DNA from: Roseburia intestinalis L1-82
GTDB taxonomy: Bacteria; Bacillota; Clostridia; Lachnospirales; Lachnospiraceae
Assembly: GCF_900537995.1 (NCBI RefSeq)
Contig: NZ_LR027880.1
Location: 3,496,001-3,560,000, forward strand
Length of the DNA: 64,000 nt
Direction of reading: 5' to 3'
Shown piece by piece: positions 17,935 to 26,378 of the stretch (the stretch's first letter is position 1; each line of letters opens with the position of its first letter). Under the pieces are notes generated by a model. The model saw nothing but the letters and a program-made list of their open reading frames with translations, did not search any database and was not told where the DNA came from. The translations under genes were made by a program, and so were the position numbers.

Positions 17935-18396
17935 TTATTTCCGGAAAACCCATAATTTACTGATCACATAATTCAATACGATCACAATGATCTGGGCTGC
18001 AATTTTTACCACCATGCTTCCAAATCCCAGTTTTGTGATAAACACGAAAAGAATCACTTCCTCAACAACTAACGTTGCAACTCTTCCACCGAAAAAATTC
18101 ATCATCTGTACAAAAAATTCTTTCGCACCATTTGTCTTCCCGTCAAATACCCAGATACGGTTTGTAAAAAAAGCAAATAAAACCGCTAAAATCCATGAAA
18201 AAATGTTTGCGACAAGCTCGTTCATTCCCAGTGAAACATTAAAAAAGGCATATGTGATAACACTTATCACAAATGTCAATCCACCGAAAAACAGATATAA
18301 AAGCATTTCCTTATGTTTTTTATAAAACGGTTCAAAGATATTTAAAACCGGCAGATGCATCAGCCGGTCAAAAATATCCGGTTTCCTTGTATCCAT
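17935..18396 (-). CDS. GtrA-family membrane protein, putative lipid-linked sugar flippase
   Basis: The 153-residue protein has four membrane segments, with the GtrA pattern FFGGLTFVISVITYAFFN early, FSWILAVLFAFFTNRIWVF in the second helix pair and NYVISKLWVFRK at the C-terminus. GtrA proteins are thought to flip bactoprenol-phosphate sugar made by GtrB. It precedes two GtrB-like genes on the same strand with a 70-bp gap, so it probably starts their operon. Confidence 0.82.
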   Translation of the reverse strand: MDTRKPDIFDRLMHLPVLNIFEPFYKKHKEMLLYLFFGGLTFVISVITYAFFNVSLGMNELVANIFSWILAVLFAFFTNRIWVFDGKTNGAKEFFVQMMNFFGGRVATLVVEEVILFVFITKLGFGSMVVKIAAQIIVIVLNYVISKLWVFRK

Positions 18397-18617
18397 AAAT
18401 TTCTCCGTTCCCTTCTCTTTAACGTATCATAACGTTTCTATTATAGAGCACACGGGATTGCCTGTCAATGAAGCGGGATTTTTTTGTAAGTTTCCAATTT
18501 CCAGAATTTACCAACATATTTTTTCTCCCCCTGTAAATAATAGGATTAGGACATACAGTAATTCTTACTTGTAAATCCTAATAACAAACAACAGATTAAT
18601 TTACGGAGGTGAAATCC

Positions 18618-18839
18618 ATGAGTGGATCTAACAATTCTGGTTCTAACACCAGCAAAATGGCTGTACCACAGGCAAAAGAGGCTATGAACCGTTTTAAACA
18701 GGAAGTAGCAAGCGAGATCGGTGTACCGTTAAAAGAGGGTTACAATGGTGACCTTACTTCTGCACAGGCAGGAAGCATCGGCGGTGAGATGGTCAAAAAA
18801 ATGATCATGAAACAGGAAGAGCAGATGTCAGGCAAGTAA
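18618..18839 (+). CDS. Alpha/beta-type small acid-soluble spore protein
   Basis: The 73-residue protein contains AMNRFKQEVASEIGVPLK and YNGDLTSAQAGSIGGEMVKK, the two conserved blocks of alpha/beta SASPs, including the EIGV sequence cut by the germination protease. SASPs coat spore DNA and protect it from UV and heat. A GTG at 18609 is in frame but lies inside the GGAGGTG ribosome binding site, so the ATG at 18618 is the start. The last codons and stop begin a tandem repeat. Expression from a forespore sigma factor is expected, but I could not assign the promoter boxes. Confidence 0.93.
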   Translation: MSGSNNSGSNTSKMAVPQAKEAMNRFKQEVASEIGVPLKEGYNGDLTSAQAGSIGGEMVKKMIMKQEEQMSGK

Positions 18840-18897
18840 AAAAACAACTTGCCGGAAGTAAAAAACAACTTCCCGCAAGTAAAAAACAACTTGCCGC
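18834..18897. repeat. Three tandem 21-22-bp repeats overlapping the SASP stop codon
   Basis: Units begin at 18834, 18856 and 18877 with consensus AAGTAAAAAACAACTTGCCGC; they differ by one extra A and a G/C change. The first unit contains the SASP stop codon. Each ACTT...AAGT pair could make a tiny hairpin. Confidence 0.8.
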
Positions 18898-18903
18898 AAG
18901 ACC

Positions 18904-18945
18904 AAAAACGGCTCCACATCCATGGTGTGATGTGAAGCCGTTTTT
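18904..18945. terminator. Bidirectional terminator between SASP and the DJ-1-like gene
   Basis: AAAAACGGCT...CACATC pairs with GATGTG...AGCCGTTTTT; both sides carry A/T runs, so it can end the SASP transcript and the convergent minus-strand gene. Confidence 0.8.
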
Positions 18946-18965
18946 CTTATACAACATACACTTTA

Positions 18966-19526
18966 CTATTTTTCATTCGCACGGTACACAAGTCCCTGAC
19001 GGACATGCTCTACTGTCTCATCATCGGTAAAGTAACGCACGATCTCAAACGCAAACGGAATCGCTGTTCCCATACCGCGGCTTGTGATGATATTGCCGTC
19101 CACTACAACCTCATCCTCGCTGGTCGTCGCACCGGTTAATTTTTCCTCGAAGCCCGGATGACAGGTTGCGTGTTTCCCTTCTAACAGGCCTGCTGCGCCT
19201 AACACACTCGGAGCTGCACAGATCGCAGCAACCATTTTTCCTTCCTCTGCAAACTTGCGGATCACGGCATTGACGGTCTCATTTTCCAGTAAATGCATGG
19301 TTCCCGGCATACCGCCCGGAAGCACGATTCCATCCAGGTCTTCATATCCGGTTTCTTCTGCAAGCGCATCTGCTAAAAAAGTAACCCCGTGAGAGCTTGT
19401 CACTTCTTTTTTTCCGGTAATTGAGAGCATAACGATCTCCATTTTTGCACGACGCACAACATCAACTACGGTAAGTCCCTCAATTTCCTCACAGCCATCT
19501 GCCATGAAAATTCCAATTTTACTCAT
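18966..19526 (-). CDS. DJ-1/PfpI family protein
   Basis: The 186-residue protein has FMADGCEEIEGLTVVDVVRR (the conserved Glu of the DJ-1 site), GIVLPGGMPGTMHL and MVAAICAAPSVLGAAGLLEG with the nucleophilic Cys in the AICAAP elbow. A GNIITSRGMGTAIPFAFEIV block is near the C-terminus. This is the ThiJ/YajL-like branch, linked to deglycase or stress roles in other bacteria; the substrate is not deducible. It converges with SASP across a shared terminator. Confidence 0.88.
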   Translation of the reverse strand: MSKIGIFMADGCEEIEGLTVVDVVRRAKMEIVMLSITGKKEVTSSHGVTFLADALAEETGYEDLDGIVLPGGMPGTMHLLENETVNAVIRKFAEEGKMVAAICAAPSVLGAAGLLEGKHATCHPGFEEKLTGATTSEDEVVVDGNIITSRGMGTAIPFAFEIVRYFTDDETVEHVRQGLVYRANEK

Positions 19527-19726
19527 AAATATTTCCTGCCTTTCTAAAGCTTTTGTTTTCCATTTTTGTACAGATAAAGTATAGCAAACTGATTTTTTGT
19601 GGTCAATGACTTACATGTCTTCCAATACTTCTTTTTTCCTGCCCCTGCAACTGCTATAATAGATGCAGTAGTGCTGTTTTCACGCACCAATTAAAAATTT
19701 TTTAAACCAAAAGGAGTTTCTACACC

Positions 19727-20173
19727 ATGGAAATTGAACGTAAATATCTGGTAAAAACCTTACCTGACCACTTAGAACAATATGCCTGTAAAGTGATCGA
19801 ACAGGGCTACTTAAACACTAACCCGGTCGTGCGCATCCGCCGCTCCAATGACGATTACATTCTGACCTGCAAGGGAAAAGGCATGATGGTGCGTGAGGAA
19901 TACAATCTCCCTTTAAATGAAGAAGCATTTCTTCACCTGAAAGAAAAAATCGACGGAAGGCTGATTCAGAAACGCCGCTATCTGATCCCGCTTGCCCCTA
20001 AATATACGATCGAATTAGATGTGTTTGAGGGAGATCTTGCACCACTGCAGCTTGCCGAAGTGGAATTTGAAACAGAGGAAGAGGCAAATAATTTCACTCC
20101 GCCGGAATGGTTCGGAGAGGATGTCACATTCTCCGGCAAATACCACAACAGTCAGTTAAGTAAACTTCCGTAA
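19727..20173 (+). CDS. CYTH-domain protein (triphosphate tunnel metalloenzyme)
   Basis: The 148-residue protein begins MEIERKYLV, the ExExK motif that gives the CYTH fold its metal and triphosphate site. VVRIRRSNDDYILTCKGKG supplies the basic tunnel residues and YTIELDVFEG plus LAEVEFETEEEA the acidic ones. Such proteins act on inorganic triphosphate or nucleoside triphosphates. Length is typical of the short bacterial class. An AAAGGAG site precedes the ATG and a strong terminator follows directly, so it is monocistronic. Confidence 0.88.
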   Translation: MEIERKYLVKTLPDHLEQYACKVIEQGYLNTNPVVRIRRSNDDYILTCKGKGMMVREEYNLPLNEEAFLHLKEKIDGRLIQKRRYLIPLAPKYTIELDVFEGDLAPLQLAEVEFETEEEANNFTPPEWFGEDVTFSGKYHNSQLSKLP

Positions 20174-20176
20174 CCT

Positions 20177-20210
20177 AAAATGGGTGTGGCAAAACAGCCA
20201 CACCCATTTT
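20177..20210. terminator. Bidirectional terminator
   Basis: AAAATGGGTGTGGC pairs perfectly with GCCACACCCATTTT around a 6-base loop, between the convergent CYTH and methyltransferase genes. Confidence 0.88.
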
Positions 20211-20215
20211 GATTT

Positions 20216-21379
20216 TTAAATTTTCCCGCTGTCTTTCAGCAGTCCATACAGTGTCGGTGTAAAATGAAACTCCTCCATCATATGTTCCACCTCTGTGAGG
20301 TAATTTTGTTTTACCGCACGCGGCACGATCTTCTTCTGTACTGCACGGATCAGGATATTCTTTGGCGTATGCGCAAAATCAACAAACTCTAAAAGCTGAG
20401 TTTTGTATCCACACACCTCCAGCAGATTCGCACGTATCGCATCTGTCGCAAGCGCGGAAAAACGCTCTTTTATAATGCCATAGCGCGTCAGTAATGAAAA
20501 CTGCTCCGTCTTTATCTGTCCGTTCAACTCATGCTGACAGCACGGTACGGAAAAAATCATCTTTGCATCCCACTGAACCGCATTATAAAGCGCATAATCC
20601 GTCGCCGTATCACAGGCATGCAGTGTCACTACCATGTCTACCGGAAACGGTGTCTGATAGCCGTTGATGTCCCCCAGTTCAAAATGCAGATTGTGATAGC
20701 CATATTTCTCCGCCGCAAGATTGCAGTTTTTGATCACGTCCTCTTTCAGATCAAGTCCTACGATCTGCACGTTCATCTTTTTGATCTCCGCAAAATAATA
20801 ATACAGGATAAAAGTCAGGTAAGACTTTCCGCAGCCGAAATCAATGATATTTAAGTGATCATACGGATAATCCCGCACTCCGTCCTCGATGATTTCAAGG
20901 AAACGGTTGATCTGCCGGAACTTATCGTACATAGTGCGGACTACTTTTCCGTCTGCCGTAAAAACTCCCATATCAACCAGCGGTGGGATCACGGTTCCCT
21001 CTTCCAACAGATATTTCTTTTTACGGTTATGGGATTCCTGCACTTTTGCTGCACCCTCTGCCTGCTTTTTGCAGCGGTAAGTCACTTTTCCTTTTTTTGA
21101 GATCAAAAGCATATATTCACTGGTTCCATCCCAGGCATTTAACTGTAAAAATTCACTGCCGACACGCCCTGACAGATAATCTAAAAGTCCATCCGGTTCT
21201 ATCTTTTCATGAAAAACCTGTTTCTGCGTATAAGCGGCTGCCTGGTAACCGGACGATTTTTTTTCAATCTCGATCTTGCGGTATTTTGCAGCTTTGTCAG
21301 AGGGTTTGCTGACGATCACCTTGTAAATCTCCTGCTGCGTGATCTGTTGTAATTTTGATTTTAATTCTTCTGAAACCAT
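20216..21379 (-). CDS. Class I SAM-dependent methyltransferase, Methyltransf_32-like
   Basis: The protein has a large N-terminal region (residues 1 to about 170) of unknown role and then a Rossmann methyltransferase core: NIIDFGCGKSYLTFILYYYF is motif I, IVGLDLKEDV motif II, and VTLHACDTATDYAL motif IV. The GCGKSYLTF and LHACDTATD pair is shared with the GSTCD/METTL25-like (Methyltransf_32) group. FSVPCCQHELN adds a Cys pair. The target is unknown. A GTG at 21400 extends the frame, but GGAGA spaced 5 bases before the ATG at 21379 favours the shorter start. Confidence 0.75.
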   Translation of the reverse strand: MVSEELKSKLQQITQQEIYKVIVSKPSDKAAKYRKIEIEKKSSGYQAAAYTQKQVFHEKIEPDGLLDYLSGRVGSEFLQLNAWDGTSEYMLLISKKGKVTYRCKKQAEGAAKVQESHNRKKKYLLEEGTVIPPLVDMGVFTADGKVVRTMYDKFRQINRFLEIIEDGVRDYPYDHLNIIDFGCGKSYLTFILYYYFAEIKKMNVQIVGLDLKEDVIKNCNLAAEKYGYHNLHFELGDINGYQTPFPVDMVVTLHACDTATDYALYNAVQWDAKMIFSVPCCQHELNGQIKTEQFSLLTRYGIIKERFSALATDAIRANLLEVCGYKTQLLEFVDFAHTPKNILIRAVQKKIVPRAVKQNYLTEVEHMMEEFHFTPTLYGLLKDSGKI

Positions 21380-21458
21380 GTAATCTCCATTTTTGTACAC
21401 TAATCTTCAACAAATAGCCGTGTGAAAAACAAACTCACAGTCTTATTTTCCACACAGA

Positions 21459-22160
21459 TTATCTGAGACGTGTGCTCTCAAAACGCTGTCTGGTACGGAT
21501 ACACTGTTTGAGCTGCTCATAACGGTCATCGAGATCTCCTTCCGGGATCACAACGTCTAAAACAACTGCCATATTGTTGATCATTTTATCTGTAATGATA
21601 TCGCGCATAGATGTCAGGATATTATACTTTTCCTCAAAGGAAACCGCATCCAAAAACTCCATAAGTTTCGGTTCTACCTGCTCTTCTGTATCAGATGAAG
21701 CACCTTTACTTTCCTGCGCTCCGACATCTCCTGACACAGCTTTGTTGCTCTGTACACTGATATCTCCTGACACGCGCTCATTCTCCCGTACGCTGGTATC
21801 TGCATTTCTTCCGTTCTGATTCTGTAGAATCGTCCGCCCTGTACTATGTCCAACACTATATCTTTGTGTCATGTCTGCAGACCGCTCACTGCCAGTCTGT
21901 GCTGCCTGCACATCCTCTTTCTTCTCCCGCTCCACCAGCTCAAACCGGTATTTCTGCGTCACCTCCGGATATTTTTCGTGATCCACTTCACTGGTAAACA
22001 TGGTAAGTGGTCTTGCATACACGCCAAAATCTCCATATAACGCCTGGTAGATCACCAGTTTTTCTCCTGTTTCAGAATGTGTCGCAATTGCTACGATCTG
22101 ATATAATTTATTTTTAAAATGGCGGTAGATCTCGCCACTTACCGGTATTCTTTCTGCCAT
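21459..22160 (-). CDS. DUF1653 protein with repetitive linker
   Basis: The 233-residue protein starts with a DUF1653 domain (about residues 6-75): [20 protein letters not shown] and [16 protein letters not shown] low-complexity linker contains degenerate repeats of the type [24 protein letters not shown] (about residues 130-155). A C-terminal helical domain of about 75 residues follows. DUF1653 folds as a small barrel of unknown function. The gene lies 24 bp after the membrane-anchored gene at 22185 on the same strand, probably co-transcribed. Confidence 0.75.
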   Translation of the reverse strand: MAERIPVSGEIYRHFKNKLYQIVAIATHSETGEKLVIYQALYGDFGVYARPLTMFTSEVDHEKYPEVTQKYRFELVEREKKEDVQAAQTGSERSADMTQRYSVGHSTGRTILQNQNGRNADTSVRENERVSGDISVQSNKAVSGDVGAQESKGASSDTEEQVEPKLMEFLDAVSFEEKYNILTSMRDIITDKMINNMAVVLDVVIPEGDLDDRYEQLKQCIRTRQRFESTRLR

Positions 22161-22184
22161 ACTGTTGCTGTCCTTTCTTTCAAC

Positions 22185-22793
22185 TTATGCCGTATGTACT
22201 TCTGTCAATCCCGCAATTTCGTCCGGCAGTTCAAAACGGTTTAACATCTCCACTCCCTCTGCCACAAAATCGCGCTCAAAACTCAGGTTTGCCTGATATC
22301 CCATGATCATCAGATCATTGACCTGATCCATCAGGGAACATTCGTCCTCACACTCCCCGTGTACTTTTTTCGGCGGCTCCCCTGTTTTTTCATAAAACTG
22401 TTCCCGCAGTTCGTCCGTCTGGTTTTCATTGACGTTCGAATCTGCACGGTTTAAAATAGCACCTTTTCCGGGATTTGAAACAGGGCGCGCTGCCTGCGTG
22501 GGCTTTGCCGTATTCGATGCAACCGTGCCATACTTCTGCTGCAGCCTCTGTTTTAATTCCTGCTGTCTTACTGATAAATCCCTCTGCATCGCATTTGCCG
22601 CATCCGCCAGAACATCCGGTCTTCCTGCATGACCACCATAAGAAACCTGTGTCTGTGGTACATTTTTTCTTCCTCCGCCGGGCTGATTCGGCACAGCCGC
22701 TTTCTTTTGTTTTCCTTCTTTTTTCTTTTTATCACTGTAAATCCCTGCTGCAATGCCAATAATTATCACAATCAGACCAAACAAATCATCCAT
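22185..22793 (-). CDS. Unknown protein with N-terminal membrane anchor
   Basis: I do not recognise a family. The 202-residue protein begins with one membrane helix (DLFGLIVIIIGIAAGIYSD) and a Lys-rich stop-transfer segment. A Gln/Arg-rich middle with a QRDLSVRQQELKQRLQQKYG coiled-coil-like stretch follows, and an acidic C-terminal third. The cytosolic part would be residues 25-202. It is the first gene of a pair with the DUF1653 gene and diverges from ktrB. Confidence 0.55.
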   Translation of the reverse strand: MDDLFGLIVIIIGIAAGIYSDKKKKEGKQKKAAVPNQPGGGRKNVPQTQVSYGGHAGRPDVLADAANAMQRDLSVRQQELKQRLQQKYGTVASNTAKPTQAARPVSNPGKGAILNRADSNVNENQTDELREQFYEKTGEPPKKVHGECEDECSLMDQVNDLMIMGYQANLSFERDFVAEGVEMLNRFELPDEIAGLTEVHTA

Positions 22794-22818
22794 AACTCTT
22801 CATGCTCCTCTCCTCTTT

Positions 22819-22849
22819 AACTTTGTAAAAATGTTATATATACAAAGTT
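22819..22849. promoter_or_regulatory. Inverted repeat between divergent genes upstream of ktrB
   Basis: AACTTTGTA (22819-22827) and TACAAAGTT (22841-22849) form a 9-bp dyad with a 13-base spacer, between the anchored protein gene and ktrB. A repressor site or an RNA hairpin in the minus-strand leader are both possible. Confidence 0.4.
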
Positions 22850-22913
22850 CACTATTCGTATTATAATATTTTAATATACGTTTCTCAACAAAATTTTACT
22901 CTTTGGAGGATAT

Positions 22914-24257
22914 ATGTTACCAAAAAAATTAAAGCGGCTCTCTGACATGCAGTTGATCGCACTTGGTTTTCTTCTGCTTATCTTAGGCGGAACATGTCTT
23001 TTGATGCTTCCCTGCTCTTCCCGCACCGGCGAATTTACCCCTTTTATCACAGCACTTTTTACAGCAACAAGTGCCACCTGCGTCACCGGTCTTATTCTGG
23101 TCGATACCTATACACACTGGTCCTTCTTTGGACAGCTTGTATTATTACTTTTAATCCAGATCGGCGGTCTTGGCTTTATTACCATCGGAACTGCTGTTTC
23201 CCTGGTGCTGCGCAGGAAAATCGGTCTCAAAGAACGCGGCTGGATCAAGGAAAGTTTCAATGTATTAGATATCGGCGGCGTAGTACGGCTGATCAAACGT
23301 GTATTAAAGGGAACCGTACTATTTGAAGGAATCGGTGCACTGCTGTTATTTACCCGCTTTTATCCTGAAATGGGTTTTTTTAACGGACTTTATTACAGCA
23401 TCTTTCATTCCATATCTGCGTTTTGCAATGCGGGTTTCGACATCATGGGAAAATACAAACCATATTCCTCTTTTACTGCCTATTATGACGATCCAATCGT
23501 AAGCTTTACGCTGTCTGCATTAATTCTGATCGGCGGCATCGGATTTATCGTCTGGAGTGATATCATTGACCACAAATGGCACTTTAAAAAATATGCCCTG
23601 CAGACAAAAATGGTCTTGAGTTTTTCGGCAGTTCTGGTATTTGGCGGAGCTTTACTGTTTTATTTGCTGGAACGAAATAATCTTTACGCCGATATGAGCA
23701 CGACAGGCATCATCTGCAGTTCTTTTTTCAGTGTGATTACACCAAGAACTGCCGGTTTTAATACACTTGATATTGGCTCTCTCACAGAGGGTGGCAAACT
23801 GCTTACCATTATCCTGATGTTCATCGGAGGCGGTTCCGGTTCCACGGCGGGCGGCGTCAAAATGGCAACCATTTTCGTTCTGCTCCTGCATCTGCGCTCC
23901 ACGCTCTTAAGAACGACCGGAACAAATATTTTTGGCCGCAGGATCGAAGACGACACGATCACAAAAGCTACAGCCCTGCTGTGTACCTACCTGTTTGCCG
24001 GACTTGCCGCAACCCTCGCAATCTGCGGCATGCAGGGTTTTCCGCTCGGAGATACGCTTTTTGAAGTCATATCCGCAATCTGTACTGCCGGAATGACAAC
24101 CGGACTGACCGGACAGCTTAATTTTATCTCGCGGCTTATCATTATTTTTCTGATGTATATCGGTCGTTTGGGAAGCCTTTCCTTTGCACTTTCCTTTACC
24201 GATCACAAAAAACTGACACATATCATGCAGCCGGTAGAACACATCAACATCGGCTGA
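22914..24257 (+). CDS. ktrB: Potassium uptake protein, TrkH/KtrB family
   Basis: The 447-residue protein has the four M1-P-M2 repeats of Trk/Ktr channels. Pore loops are visible as ATSATCVTGL, SISAFCNAGFD, TPRTAGFNTLD and SAICTAGMTTGLTG, each with the selectivity-filter glycine. GGGSGSTAGGVKMATI is the gating loop region. It forms a membrane dimer that moves K+ under control of the KtrA ring encoded 15 bp downstream. GGAGG precedes the ATG. The system is usually regulated by c-di-AMP and nucleotide binding through KtrA; no c-di-AMP riboswitch was recognised in the short leader. Confidence 0.92.
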   Translation: MLPKKLKRLSDMQLIALGFLLLILGGTCLLMLPCSSRTGEFTPFITALFTATSATCVTGLILVDTYTHWSFFGQLVLLLLIQIGGLGFITIGTAVSLVLRRKIGLKERGWIKESFNVLDIGGVVRLIKRVLKGTVLFEGIGALLLFTRFYPEMGFFNGLYYSIFHSISAFCNAGFDIMGKYKPYSSFTAYYDDPIVSFTLSALILIGGIGFIVWSDIIDHKWHFKKYALQTKMVLSFSAVLVFGGALLFYLLERNNLYADMSTTGIICSSFFSVITPRTAGFNTLDIGSLTEGGKLLTIILMFIGGGSGSTAGGVKMATIFVLLLHLRSTLLRTTGTNIFGRRIEDDTITKATALLCTYLFAGLAATLAICGMQGFPLGDTLFEVISAICTAGMTTGLTGQLNFISRLIIIFLMYIGRLGSLSFALSFTDHKKLTHIMQPVEHINIG

Positions 24258-24272
24258 GAAAGGAATTTACTT

Positions 24273-24923
24273 ATGAAATCAATTTTAATTATCGGACTCG
24301 GACGTTTCGGCACCCATTTATGTCAGGATCTTGCCAGACTTGACAATGAGATTATGATCGTTGACAAAGACGAAGCAAGCTTAGAAGACCTTCTTCCCCT
24401 TGTGGTCAGCGCCAAGATTGGCGACTGCACCAACGAAAAAGTATTAAAAAGTCTTGGTGTCGGAAACTTTGATTACTGTTTTGTCTGTATTGGTGAAAAT
24501 TTTCAGAGCAGTCTTGAGATCACAAGCCTGTTAAAAGATCTTGGAGCAAAATATGTTGTCAGCAAGGCCAACCGTGATATCCACGCAAAGTTCCTGCTGC
24601 GCAACGGCGCGGACGAAGTTATTTATCCAGACCGTGATATTGCAGAAAAAGTTGCAGTCCGTTTTTCTGCAAATCAGGTCTTTGACTATGTGGAACTCGG
24701 AAATAATTTTTCCATTTACGAAATTGCCCCTCTGCCGGAATGGATCGGTCATTCGATCAGGGAGATCAATGTCCGCGTCAAATATAATGCAAATATCATC
24801 GGCATCAAAGCTGAAAACGGCATGGAACTGATGCCGAATGCAGAGTATGTGTTCCGTAGAGAAGAACATCTGATGATCATCGGGCATAAGCGGGACATGG
24901 AAAAGATTTTGAAGAAATTATAA
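24273..24923 (+). CDS. ktrA: KtrA/TrkA-type regulatory subunit
   Basis: The 216-residue protein has an RCK_N domain beginning ILIIGLGRFGTHLCQDLA (Rossmann glycine motif) and IVDKDEASLEDL with the acidic ribose-binding residue. An RCK_C domain follows from about residue 135 (APLPEWIGHSIREINVRVKY). It forms the cytosolic octameric ring that binds nucleotides and, in related proteins, c-di-AMP. It follows ktrB by 15 bp. Its last bases overlap the end of the convergent aldo/keto reductase gene by 6 bp. Confidence 0.92.
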   Translation: MKSILIIGLGRFGTHLCQDLARLDNEIMIVDKDEASLEDLLPLVVSAKIGDCTNEKVLKSLGVGNFDYCFVCIGENFQSSLEITSLLKDLGAKYVVSKANRDIHAKFLLRNGADEVIYPDRDIAEKVAVRFSANQVFDYVELGNNFSIYEIAPLPEWIGHSIREINVRVKYNANIIGIKAENGMELMPNAEYVFRREEHLMIIGHKRDMEKILKKL

Positions 24924-26060
24924 GTGCATTTCTTTTTCATAAATGTCTGCTGCCTCTTCTAACAGTTTTCGGATTTCAAGATGCTGCGGGCACTGTGCCT
25001 CGCATTTTCCGCATTTGATGCAGTCTCCGGCTTTACCGCTTCCGTCGATCTGACAGCGGTAAGACCCCCGCGTCACATCCGTCACTCCAAACTGTACGCC
25101 CATGTTGTAGACTCCAAAAATATCCGGGATACGGATCTTTTTCGGACATCCCTCCACACAGTAACGGCAGTTGGTACAAGGAATCGTTGGAAGTTTTTCG
25201 AGTTCTTCCACCACCTTTCCAATTGCCTGCTGCTCTTTATCCGTGAGCGGCTGAAAATCTTTCATATAAGCCGTATTGTCCTGTAACTGCTTTAGATCCG
25301 ACATTCCGCTTAACACCAAAATTACATTGGGCAGTGATGCAGCATACCGGACCGCATAAGATGCATAGGAAGCATTTTCATCCAGCGCACTTAAGATCCT
25401 CGCCGGCTCTCCGACCATATTTGCTAACGTACCGCCCTTGACAGGCTCCATCACGATCACAGGTACTCCATGCTTTTCTGCCACCTCATAACATTTGCGT
25501 GACTGCACGTTCTCAGACTCCCAGTCATAATAATTGATCTGAAGCTGCACAAACTCCATCTCCGGATGATTTGTCAGAATCTCATCCAACACATCTGCCT
25601 TATCGTGGAAAGAAAATCCGATATGCCGGATCTTTCCCTCCGCTTTCATGCTCTGTACAAACTGAAATCCGCCTAAGTTCTCTGCCTCTTTGACCCGGTC
25701 TTTATTCATGGCATGTAAAAGATAAAAGTCAAAATACTCTACCTGGCATTTTTTTAACTGTTCCTCGAAATACTTTCCGTAGTCAGCGTACTCTTTGACC
25801 AGCCATACCGGCATCTTGCTCGCAAGGAAAAAACGATCCCTCGCATACCGTTGTACCAGACAGCGTCCGACTGCTTCCTCGGATCTGCCATTGTGATATG
25901 GATATGCGGTGTCAAAGTACTTAAATCCCTGTTCGATGTAGGAATCGATCATCTCGCAGAACGCTGCGTCGTTGATATTTTCTGTGCTGCCGTCGGTTAC
26001 CGGGAGACGCATGCAGCCGAATCCCAGTTTCTTTGGCATTTCTTTGGTTAACTCGCTCAT
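24918..26060 (-). CDS. Aldo/keto reductase with C-terminal 4Fe-4S ferredoxin motifs
   Basis: The 380-residue protein begins KLGFGCMRLPV and has the AKR catalytic Asp/Tyr in YFDTAYPYHNGRSEEAVG, the Lys in FFLASKMPVW and the His in FYLLHAM. The last 100 residues contain CTNCRYCVEGCPKKIRI and CIKCGKCEAQCPQHLEI, two Cys clusters for Fe-S clusters. This is the common anaerobe AKR-ferredoxin type. It may couple NAD(P)H or ferredoxin oxidation to reduction of small carbonyls; the substrate is unknown. The leader upstream of the ATG runs directly into a 179-bp inverted-repeat element. Confidence 0.9.
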   Translation of the reverse strand: MSELTKEMPKKLGFGCMRLPVTDGSTENINDAAFCEMIDSYIEQGFKYFDTAYPYHNGRSEEAVGRCLVQRYARDRFFLASKMPVWLVKEYADYGKYFEEQLKKCQVEYFDFYLLHAMNKDRVKEAENLGGFQFVQSMKAEGKIRHIGFSFHDKADVLDEILTNHPEMEFVQLQINYYDWESENVQSRKCYEVAEKHGVPVIVMEPVKGGTLANMVGEPARILSALDENASYASYAVRYAASLPNVILVLSGMSDLKQLQDNTAYMKDFQPLTDKEQQAIGKVVEELEKLPTIPCTNCRYCVEGCPKKIRIPDIFGVYNMGVQFGVTDVTRGSYRCQIDGSGKAGDCIKCGKCEAQCPQHLEIRKLLEEAADIYEKEMHL

Positions 26061-26072
26061 TTGTGTGTGCCC

Positions 26073-26251
26073 CTTTCTTTTGGGTTGTTATAATAAAGTA
26101 ATAGAGCCTAGGGCGAAACTCTTTTTTAGGTTGTGGTGGTCGTTGTGTGGCGGGCACCTGTTTAACGAAGGCACGCCGCACAACGACGCTACGTTCTTGA
26201 GAGTTTCGCGTTGGCAAACCTTTCTTTTTATTATAGCAACCCAAAGGAAAG
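26073..26251. mobile_element. MITE-like element with nested inverted repeats
   Basis: Ends CTTTCTTTTGGGTTGTTATA and, on the other strand from 26251, CTTTCCTTTGGGTTGCTATA form terminal inverted repeats of about 26 bp with 2 mismatches before the arms drift. Inside are two more inverted pairs: CGAAACTCT/AGAGTTTCG, and CGTTGTGTGGCG/CGCCGCACAACG with one G-T pair. No transposase or protein is supported. Each end has a TATAAT box pointing inwards. It may be a non-autonomous transposable element, or a single structured transcript. Confidence 0.6.
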
Positions 26252-26333
26252 CTGTATAGTATTCTTTTTCATGCAGGTACGCAGGCGGTCGGCACACCGC
26301 ACCAGCCGGCAAACCCAGCCACCCCACTCCCAC

Positions 26334-26366
26334 AAAAAAAGCAGAGCCACCCATGCCCTGCTTTTT
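26334..26366 (-). terminator. Terminator of the liv/cytidylate kinase-like operon
   Basis: On the minus strand AAAGCAG pairs with CTGCTTT followed by more Ts, 12 bases past the stop codon at 26379. Confidence 0.75.
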
Positions 26367-26378
26367 CATTCCCGCACC

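Noticed and set aside
18541-18608. Sigma-G type promoter boxes before the SASP gene
   Set aside because: A CATACA-like -10 is visible, but the distance to any TGAATA-like box is only 12-14 bases, so I did not call it.
18834-18897. CRISPR-like repeat array
   Set aside because: The units are tandem without spacers and no cas genes are in the window.
21574-21819. A plus-strand ORF with SPDT repeats
   Set aside because: It is the complement of the repetitive linker of the DUF1653 protein and lacks a start signal.
22801-22913. c-di-AMP (ydaO-type) riboswitch before ktrB
   Set aside because: The leader is only about 50-100 nt and lacks the conserved blocks of that class.
25921-26244. Minus-strand ORF of 107 codons crossing the inverted-repeat element
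   Set aside because: It overlaps the start of the aldo/keto reductase in another frame and consists of reading through the palindromic arms; no ribosome binding site.
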